Of a stretch of 22,970 bases of DNA, positions 8,574 to 22,970 are shown piece after piece. The stretch is from positions 1 to 22,970 of the forward strand of contig JADRCO010001062.1 in assembly GCA_021464525.1 (NCBI GenBank), in the 5' to 3' direction. A program made the position numbers and the translations under genes. The DNA comes from Rhizophagus sp. LPA8_4_AMF. Its lineage: Eukaryota > Glomeromycota > Glomeromycetes > Glomerales > Glomeraceae. How positions within the stretch are numbered: position 1 is the first letter of the stretch; every line of letters starts with the position of its first letter. The notes below the pieces were generated by a model that searched no databases, was not told the DNA's origin, and saw only the letters and a list, made by a program, of their open reading frames with translations.

Positions 8574-9907
8574 ATGGGATTAAGGGAAGACTTTGTGATT
8601 TCACTAGCAGAATTTATTGGGACTACATATTTCATTTTCATGGGTAATTTTAATTTTAATTTATAAATGTATTATAATTACGATGTTAATAATTACGGTA
8701 CGTTAATTATTTAAGGACTCGGAGGTAGTGATGCAATAGCTGCTTTTGCTGGAAAAGCTTTAGATGACATGTAAGTTATAATAAGATATAGTGTTGACAT
8801 CCGATACCTTATAGTGCAGACATAAATCCACTAAAATAATTCTTATTGAGATATGTGCTGCCATAAATCCACTAAAATAATTCTTATTGAGAAATGTGCT
8901 GACATAAATCCATTAAAAATAATTCTGATATCCTATAGAGAAATCTTTGCTACTGCATTCTCATTCGGATGGTCATTAATGATAAATGTATGGCTTTGGG
9001 CTCATATATCCGGCGGAGGTTAACGCTCTTTCTCTAGTTTATTTCGCTACAATTTTAATATTAAATTAACTAACACGACTAAATCGCCTTTCAATATTTT
9101 AGTATTGAATCCTGCTATTACTATCGCATTAATGGTCACAGATGATCAAAATTTAAGAATAAGGAGAGGAATTTTTTATATTATCGCACAATTCGCAGGA
9201 GCTATAGCCGGATCATTACTTGTAAAATTATTTATACCAGCTCCAATTGCAGCTTTAACAACCCTTGTATGTTATTAAATATTTTCTTACATAATTGTAT
9301 AAATGAAATTAATTATTAACAGTGCTTTTTATTTCTAAGTCGAACGGAACTACAGTTCTTCAAGGATTGGTAATTGAAATTATTACTACATCTTTATTAA
9401 CATTAACTGTGTATATGTTAGCCGTTAGTGAAAGAGGTGCATTTATGGCAGCTTTTGGAATTGGAACTTCTGTATTAATTTCTGTACTTGTTGGTAAAGT
9501 ATAGTAATGATTTTTTTAATTGTTCTGTTACAAATTTATTTTATTAAACCAAAAAATTTTATTAATCAGCTGGGCCATATACAGGAGCAAGGTAAAAAAA
9601 ATCTACGTACAAAAAAATTAATCTTTGTTTAGTGATTTATAATTAAATTTACGCATTATAAAAATTATAATTAGCTTGAATCCAGCGAGAACTCTTGGTC
9701 CAGCCATTGTAGAAGGAAAATTTTCCAGTGATATTTGGATTTATTTCGTTGGACCTACAATAGGAAGTTTATTAGCGGCATCATTTTATACTTGTTTTAA
9801 AAGAAATTATGTAGGTTGATTTTATTGGTTATTAAGAAAAAAAAAAAAAATTCTTATATACACTTCATATACTTTTTTAGAATCTTCGCGAACTTGATAT
9901 GGATTAA
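8574..9907 (+). CDS. Aquaporin (MIP family), eight exons, 235 aa
   Basis: Exons: 8574-8643, 8716-8770, 8939-9018, 9103-9266, 9340-9493, 9570-9591, 9675-9810, 9881-9907 (708 nt). The product is a six-helix water/small-solute channel of a cellular membrane. Both half-helix motifs are present: HISGGVLNPA (NPA at residues 71-73) and YTGASLNPAR (NPA at 184-186, with the filter Arg 187). Alignment by eye to classical aquaporins places the selectivity filter at Phe51, Val172, Ala181 and Arg187, lacking the usual His. At 235 residues it is compact, with short termini. The exon 4/5 junction uses GTATGT at 9267 and AAG at 9339, giving [12 protein letters not shown]; a CAG at 9322 does not fit the phase. 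If the last intron is retained the protein ends at the TGA at 9819 instead, two residues after the exon 7 boundary. Function within the MIP family is certain; the solute is not. Confidence 0.92.
8821..8930. repeat. 41-bp tandem repeat inside aquaporin intron 2
   Basis: Units start at 8821, 8862 and 8903, each opening with CATAAATCCA(C/T)TAAAA; the first two differ at only a few positions and the third is partial. The repeat expands this intron to 168 nt, while the other introns of the gene are 70-84 nt. Confidence 0.9.
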
Positions 9908-10005
9908 AGGATGTTTAAAGATTAGAGGATGTTTAAATATTTTAAGACCTTTTTTTCTATACCCAAATAATGTATATATTGTACAGTAAATATTGTATAA
10001 CTAAT

Positions 10006-10011
10006 AATAAA
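10006..10011 (+). terminator. Candidate poly(A) signal of the aquaporin gene
   Basis: AATAAA lies about 100 bases after the TAA at 9907, in AT-rich DNA with TGTATATATTGTA upstream, a plausible efficiency element. Motif match only. Confidence 0.4.
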
Positions 10012-10760
10012 GGATAATTGTTGATCTGTTATTTGAATCAGATAATGTACTGCTTATCAATTTTAATATCCAATACTTTTGCATATACGGTAATCCACAA
10101 ATTTATATAATATAACGTATGTAATTAAAAATAATGCATATAAGAAAATTTTTAATAAACCTTTTCAATGATTTGAGTGGATTAAAAAAAAATAAAATAA
10201 AATAAAAAATCATAATAATAATTTTTTTTTTTACAGTAATTTTATAAAGTTCAAAGTTATAAACTTTTAATTCTTTTTATTACCAATTAGACGCGCTTAA
10301 ACAAATTATTTTATTTTTTTAAAAAAAAGAAAATCTTTCTTTTTAAACGTGATTTTTGCCAAGAATTTTTTAATATAATTTTTTTTTAATATATATAAAT
10401 AAAAAATCCAGTTTTTAATTTGATTAAATCCGGCTATACGAAATATGGTTATCATATATATATAAAAGATTTATATATTAAAAAAATCAATTATTAATTA
10501 TAAATTTAAAAATAACTGTTGATAATCATAAATAAAATGAAACTTTAAAATTAAAGTTTTGAATATCAAATTAATTCATTAATAAACAATGAAAACGTAC
10601 CGAATATTGAATATTACGTAATTTAATTTCGGTAAATTTTTCGGATATTTATTGATAAAACCAGTTTAAATAAATAAAATTATGTTTTTTTTTGATGAAT
10701 TGAAAATTCTAGTCAAAAATTTGAAAATTATACTGAATTACTGAATTACTGGATCATAAA

Positions 10761-10780
10761 ATATACAGTATACTGTATAT
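10761..10780. repeat. Perfect 20-bp palindrome
   Basis: ATATACAGTATACTGTATAT is its own reverse complement, with 10-bp arms and no loop. It could extrude a small cruciform or be a dimeric binding site, but is also expected occasionally in AT-rich DNA. Confidence 0.8.
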
Positions 10781-11410
10781 ATTATTCAAGACATAGTATT
10801 TTATTGATATTTGTTACTTCTTTTGAACCTTTTAAATTTTTAATTATAAACATCATAAAAAATAAAATTCAGAAATTTTAAATGGTATCGTATATTAGAT
10901 TATTTATCTTGGAGTTATACAATATTATTTCTTCCTTGGTTTATAATATATCCAAATCATCTTTAAATATTTGATCGTCTTTAAAAAATATAGAACATTT
11001 TTGTAAGTGTTACGATATATTGGGTAGAAGTTACTACAACATTACAGTCTTATATTGTCATTACTTTAACGTCTCAGTTTAAAAGTTCAATCCCAAAAAA
11101 GTGTGATAAATCAGTCCATGAAAATAACTGACAGTGATCCGACAATTTGTCGAAAAATCTTGTAGAAAAATAGTAAGAATGTGAAGATCGATAGTTATAT
11201 GTATATCAATCTTGCAGATGAATTTTACCGTAAATAATGTAATTTTACCACTGATATTCCACTGGTACTTTCTCGTACATCACGCACGAAATAAAACATG
11301 CCGCAGTTCCCAAATTTAGTTTCGTTACACGGATTATCTTGTATTAATCATCAAATTGTTATTTTGACTTTGAGCTTTAAAAAATTTTTATTTTTTGACT
11401 AATTTGCAAA

Positions 11411-13472
11411 ATGGGTCGACTTTGTATTATTTGTGACAAAGAACGTGCAGTTATAAAAAGACCAAAAACAGGTCAAAAACTTTGTAAAGAATGTTTTTAT
11501 TATGTTTTCGAAACGGAAATTCATAACGCGATTATAGACAATAAATTATTTAAGAAAGATGATAGAATCGCTATTGCTGCATCTGGAGGAAAAGGTAATG
11601 GAACAAAAAAAAAATTTTTTTTTTGATTTTTTATTAAAAAAATAAAAAGTAAAATATCAAGAAAATTAAAAGAATTGTTACTATTTTTGTCACAGATTCA
11701 ACGGTATTAGCTCATGTTATGAAACTTTTAAATGAGAGATATCAATATGGATTAGAACTTTTTCTTTTATCTGTTGATGAAGGAATAACAGGTTATAGAG
11801 ATGATTCATTAGAGGTAATTATGATTTTTATGATTTATAAATAAATTTTTTTTTTTAAAAAAAAAAAATTAATGATTTATTTTAAATAAAAGACTGTGAA
11901 AAGAAATCAACAACAATATGAATTACCTCTCAAGATCGTTTCATATAGTGAATTATATGGATGGAGTATGGATCAAATTGTGAAAGAGGTTGGATTAAAA
12001 AATAACTGTATGAGGAAAATTAAACGTTGAATTTTTTTTTTTAATTGATTTTTTATGATTATAAATATATTTTATTGATTTTTAGGTACTTTTTGTGGTG
12101 TATTCAGACGTCAAGCATTAGATAGAGGAGCTGTGATGCTTAATGTTGACCATATAGTAACAGGGCACAATGCGGATGATATTGCCGAAACAGTTTTAAT
12201 GAATAGTATGTATAGTATGTTTTCTTTACGTTAGTTCGGATAAGGGAAATCATTATATCGCTGAGATCCAAGGTAAACATTATGCAGCACCATGAATAAC
12301 TCAGGCCAGAAATTACTTTTCGGCGAAATGGCTTTCGGCGAAATGTCCTGATACCATCTCAGATATATTTATAATGATTTGCTAATTTCAAACAAAAATT
12401 TATGTAAATATATATCATCACAAATAATAATCTATATTTTCCGCCCCCATCCAATGATTATACTAATTTATCTAGTCTTGAGAGGCGATATAGCAAGACT
12501 TCAAAGATGTACAGAGATATGTACGACTGGTGATGGATGTATACGAAGATCAAAACCGTTCAAATACACTTACGAGAAAGAAATCGTCATGTTAGTTTTA
12601 TATTATGTATATATTAATTTTAATCCATACATTATTAACTCAATATTTACATTTTTAGGTATGCATATTTTAAGAAGCTTGATTATTTTTCGACGGAATG
12701 CATATATTCACCTAATTCATATAGAGGTCATGCTAGAACATTTCTAAAGGATTTAGAATCTATTCGACCCAGTGCTATTATTGGTAAATATAAATGAACC
12801 CAATTCTTCAAATTCAAATTCGCTTTTTTTTTAAAAAAAAAAAAATTGAAATTTAACCAATATTTTATTATAAAAGATATCATACATTCAGGTGAAGCAT
12901 TTGAAATTAAGAAAGAAGTAAAATTACCTAAACAAGGAGTATGTAAGAGATGTGGATATATGTCAAGTAATGAACTATGTAAAGCGTGTGTATTACTAGA
13001 AGGATTAAATAGAGGTTTACCAAAGTAAGTCAATAAATACAGTCAGACCTCGATTTACTGATATTCTATATTAAAAACTTGATATAACACTATATATGAG
13101 AGAAAATATAAATATCGGTATAATTTGATATAACGATATTTTTCAATGGGATCCCAACATATCGTTATATCGGAGTTTGACTGTAAATTTATTATTATTA
13201 TAATAACATAAAAACATTCTTTTACTAAATGTTCCTTTTTTTTTATTAGACTTGGTATTGGAAAAACTCACAGAATGGTAAATATTATTAATGAGAATTC
13301 TTTAAAAAAAAAAAAAATACTAATTATTTTTACTGATTTTTAGAGAAAAATTCATGGAGAAATGCCACAAGATACAGCCACAATACCTCATTTTAATAAA
13401 ATTAAAATTAATGATGATAATATAATGATTGACGATTCAAATAATTCAAGAGAGAAACTTGCTGAAAAGTAA
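11411..13472 (+). CDS. NCS6: Cytoplasmic tRNA 2-thiolation protein 1 (NCS6/CTU1), nine exons, 360 aa
   Basis: Exons: 11411-11594, 11696-11814, 11893-12007, 12086-12205, 12476-12590, 12659-12783, 12877-13024, 13250-13277, 13344-13472 (1083 nt). With partner NCS2/CTU2 and sulfur carrier URM1, this enzyme thiolates wobble U34 of cytosolic tRNA-Lys, -Glu and -Gln. Visible features are an N-terminal zinc ribbon (Cys5, Cys8, Cys25, Cys28); the ATP-binding PP-loop SGGKDST at 58-64, split by intron 1; GHNADD at 166-171; and CTFC (Cys140, Cys143) with Cys232, the three cysteines expected to hold an iron-sulfur cluster. A second ribbon, CKRC/CKAC, lies at 282-297. The length matches the yeast protein closely. 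Introns 4 (270 nt) and 7 (225 nt) are enlarged by repeat sequence; the others are 66-101 nt. No defect is visible. Confidence 0.95.
12261..12362. repeat. Repeat-like segment in NCS6 intron 4
   Basis: Intron 4 is about three times longer than most of its neighbours and less AT-rich in the middle. The segment starts with CTGAGAT (12261) and ends with ATCTCAG (12362), a 7-bp inverted repeat. Inside, TTTCGGCGAAATG occurs twice, 15 bp apart (12318 and 12333). This suggests an inserted repeat, but the ends are too short to be sure. Confidence 0.4.
13040..13183. mobile_element. Pogo/mariner-type MITE in NCS6 intron 7
   Basis: This 144-bp segment has imperfect terminal inverted repeats: the left end CAGTCAGACCTCGATTTA and the inverted right end CAGTCAAACTCCGATATA agree at 14 of 18 positions, with similarity continuing for some bases. 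It is flanked by TA on both sides (13038-13039 and 13184-13185), the target duplication of Tc1/mariner/pogo transposons. CAGTC-plus-CTCGAT ends are typical of pogo-like elements. There is no coding capacity, so it is non-autonomous. Removing it with one TA leaves a 79-nt intron, the normal size here, which independently supports insertion. Confidence 0.8.
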
Positions 13473-14490
13473 TAAAAATTATATAAAAAAAATATGAGTA
13501 ATTATGCGCTAAATTTTATAAAGCCGTATTAAAATGTTAGCCAAACCCGGGTACTGAAATCCGGTTATTATAATTCGAAAAAGCTTTATTCAACTTCTAA
13601 AAAAACTTAGACTATTTCTCAGGTCGCTGGGTAGCGGCAGATATGCACCAAATGCGTCAGCCTATTATTTATGTTTAATAAAAAAAAAAATTTTTTGATC
13701 TGATCGTAATTTAGTTTATTCCTTTTTAAAAATTATTTCCGGAAAAATTTCTAGCCCTGACCTTTCAGCCTGTTTTTAGCGTGATTATTTCATGAACCCA
13801 GAAATTCGGAACCCAATTGCATGCTCAGATGTGCGTTTTGCAGTACGTAATCTTGTTTCCACTTATATATAAACAAAGCAAGCTTTCCAATTTCCACATC
13901 TCATTTTCTTCATTTTCATATTTCGGATGCTTTGCTTTTAAAAAATACTTGATTTGGTATTTATATTTATATAATTAAAAGTTTCTTTATCCTTACTGCG
14001 GATTATTTAACTAATATATAAAATTCTTTTATCATTTTAAAGCAAAAAAAAAATTATAAATTATCAAATATATAATTATCATGCTGACAAATTAATATTA
14101 ATCTACATCGATTCTAACCTAATTTTTTTTTGTGATCAAAGTCTTTATCAGGTAATGAGTTGAATAAATTAATAATTTTTTGTAATTTTTATGAATTTTC
14201 GAATTTTTCTTTCTAACGATTTATAGTATGTATTATTGATTAGACATATCACTGTTTCGCATCAAAATTCATCTAATTGTAGAGATTTTAAAGAATAAAG
14301 GTTTTTAATATATAATAATTTATTATTTATGTGATATTTTTTTTTTTTTTATATGTCGTATTTTGATTCTCATTTAAATATTTTGAATTTTTTTTTTTTT
14401 TCTTTTTTTTTTAAAAAATATTTGACTTTGTTCGTAAAGAACTTATTCTGAAAATTTAATTATTATATATTTTTTCTTTTTAATATCATC
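13473..14490. other. Intergenic region and probable long 5' leader of the BEACH gene
   Basis: An AATAAA at 13471-13476 overlaps the NCS6 stop and could end that transcript. TATATATAAA at 13864-13873, with CCAATTGC about 50 bp upstream, is a plausible core promoter for the BEACH gene. That would give a leader of nearly 600 nt, much of it U-rich. An AG/GTAATG site at 14152 could start a leader intron, but I cannot confirm this. No coding sequence was seen. Confidence 0.45.
13864..13873 (+). promoter_or_regulatory. Candidate TATA box of the BEACH gene
   Basis: TATATATAAA is followed by a pyrimidine-rich stretch (TTTCCACATCTCATTTTC region) resembling a fungal transcript start. It closely matches the TATA sequence upstream of the F-box gene at 5045. 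The distance to the ATG (about 620 bp) is long. Confidence 0.35.
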
Positions 14491-22183
<7,693 letters not shown>

Positions 22184-22650
22184 TTTCCAATTTTTTGTTT
22201 TACCTTTTTTTTTTCTTTTTTTTTGTACAATAATTTATTTACGTTAATCATTTATTGTATTTTTAAAAAAAATAACTAAATAAATACACGAAACTCGATG
22301 TAAAATTTTGATTAAATCAGAATTTGAATGATCGTTTAATTTTAATTTTCTTTTTTTTTTATATGTAATATATGGGGTTATAACCATCACCTGGCTGAAT
22401 TAATTATATTTAAAATAGTTACAATTTAAGAGACGAGAGATTTATTAAATTTTTACTAAGAAACTTATATGATTATTAACCTAAATGTGACTATCACTCA
22501 TCATTCTATTTCAAATTAAAAGGGTCGATAATTGTAAAAATGAATTTATTTAATTAAAAACTAGCAGCTAATCATGTGTAAAATTATGATAAATATTCAT
22601 TAATTAGTTCTACTTATAATATAAATAAATTAACTAAATAATAATTGTCC
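22184..22650. other. Convergent 3' flank between the BEACH gene and the P450 gene
   Basis: This AT-rich spacer between two stop codons contains the plus-strand AATAAA at 22279 and a minus-strand AATAAA (TTTATT at 22545-22550), about 100 nt past the P450 stop. A GGTTATAACC palindrome lies near 22377. No gene was seen. Confidence 0.5.
22279..22284 (+). terminator. Candidate poly(A) signal of the BEACH gene
   Basis: AATAAA lies about 100 bases after the stop codon at 22183, downstream of a T-rich stretch. Motif match only. Confidence 0.4.
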
Positions 22651-22907
22651 TCATTCTGTTCTTCTTTTAAAGATTAAAGGTATTGGATATGGTCCCATAG
22701 TTCCACTATTATCAGGTTCAATTTGTAACTTATCCTTGTGAATACTATCAGCTGGTAAGGACACTTCATATTTTCTTACTGTATATAAAAGATTACTTTT
22801 TAGTAAATACTAATAAAGATTAAAATTATGAATTATTATAAAATAACTTACATAAAGCGCATAGAGTTATTCTTTGTTCAATAAGTGAGAAATTATTTCC
22901 TAAACAT
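22651..22907 (-). CDS. Cytochrome P450, C-terminal two exons (5' partial)
   Basis: On the minus strand, exon 22907-22852 (56 nt) is bounded by an acceptor ..AAATTAG and a donor GTAAGT. It joins across a 73-nt intron to the last exon 22778-22651 (128 nt, TGA stop). The spliced product reads CLGNNFSLIEQRITLCALLR, then KYEV, and ends PYPIPLIFKRRTE. This matches the end of P450s: the heme-thiolate Cys with C-x-G, the following helix with the conserved E-x-x-x-x-L, and the L-L-R-x-Y-x-V strand. The F-x-x-G-x-R part before the Cys would be in the preceding exon, outside the window. P450s are heme monooxygenases, usually ER-anchored and reduced by CPR. The substrate cannot be told. Both exons are too short to appear as long open frames. 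Confidence 0.75.
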
Positions 22908-22916
22908 CTAATTTAT

Positions 22917-22970
22917 CAAAAAAAAAAAAAAAAAAAATTTTAAATTTTTTTTAAAAAAAAAAAAAAAAAA
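22917..22970. repeat. A/T homopolymer runs at the window end
   Basis: Runs of A, then T, then A fill the last ~54 bases, inside the next upstream intron of the P450 gene. Homopolymers like this often break short-read assemblies, so the right edge may be a contig end rather than an arbitrary cut. Confidence 0.7.

Larger units (their letters stand above)
9908..11410. other. Intergenic region between aquaporin and NCS6
   Basis: This 1.5-kb region is almost pure A/T up to about 10980, then less biased toward the NCS6 start, which probably marks its promoter. It holds the aquaporin poly(A) signal, short A/T homopolymers, an octamer repeat (TACTGAAT, about 10731-10750) and a 20-bp palindrome at 10761-10780. 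No exon, tRNA or transposon ends were recognised. Confidence 0.55.

Noticed and set aside
9267..9322. CAG acceptor at 9322 for aquaporin intron 4
   Set aside because: With the strong GTATGT donor at 9267 it puts the next exon out of frame. It works only with a weaker donor at 9271. The AAG acceptor at 9339 keeps phase and gives the conserved-looking TLSNG sequence.
11085..11093. tRNA-like B box (GTTCAATCC)
   Set aside because: No paired T stem, A box or acceptor stem could be found around it.
12728..13033. 101-codon minus-strand frame over NCS6
   Set aside because: The plus-strand exons here encode conserved NCS6 sequence and zinc-ribbon cysteines; the minus frame is a shadow.
13541..13580. 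CCCGGGTAC-containing segment resembling one near 3780-3795
   Set aside because: The shared motif is too short to call a dispersed repeat without a genome search.

Overview
This is a very AT-rich eukaryotic window with short introns (mostly 66-105 nt, GT-AG). Its gene content is typical of arbuscular mycorrhizal fungi (Glomeromycotina, Rhizophagus-like): a kinase/Sel1-repeat protein, two divergent F-box/LRR-like proteins, a fungal aquaporin, a BEACH protein and a P450. The taxonomic call is an inference from base composition and the expanded families; I could not run a search.

Layout. 1-1241: C-terminal part of a Sel1-repeat protein, probably fused to a protein kinase, running off the left edge. 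1500-1790: an open frame without a start codon, probably a remnant. 1787-3541 (-): F-box protein. 3542-5193: intergenic, with a 19-bp tandem repeat and a TATA/poly-pyrimidine promoter. 5194-6897 (+): second F-box protein. 6976-7818 (-): unrecognised 280-residue protein, convergent with the F-box gene across a degenerate 33-bp tandem repeat. 8574-9907 (+): aquaporin in eight short exons. 11411-13472 (+): NCS6/CTU1 tRNA thiolase in nine exons, with a pogo-type MITE in one intron. 14491-22183 (+): a 2239-residue BEACH-WD40 protein in thirteen exons. 22651-22907 (-): last two exons of a cytochrome P450 running off the right edge.

The genes do not form a pathway. NCS6 (tRNA wobble-uridine thiolation) and the BEACH protein (membrane traffic) are conserved housekeeping genes; the Sel1, F-box and unknown proteins belong to the lineage-expanded accessory set. 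The spliced models were built by hand from splice sites, reading phase and family motifs, and all exon sums are multiples of three.

The most notable observation is an apparent U12-type AT-AC intron (21110-21181) in the WD40 part of the BEACH gene. It has an exact ATATCCTTT donor, a TTCTTAAC branch site and an AC end. It is 72 nt long and stop-free, so an ordinary ORF or GT-AG model would read through it and add a false hydrophobic segment. Other second-look items are the MITE in NCS6, the unusual selectivity filter of the aquaporin, the P450 end, and the 97-codon frame at 1500-1790.
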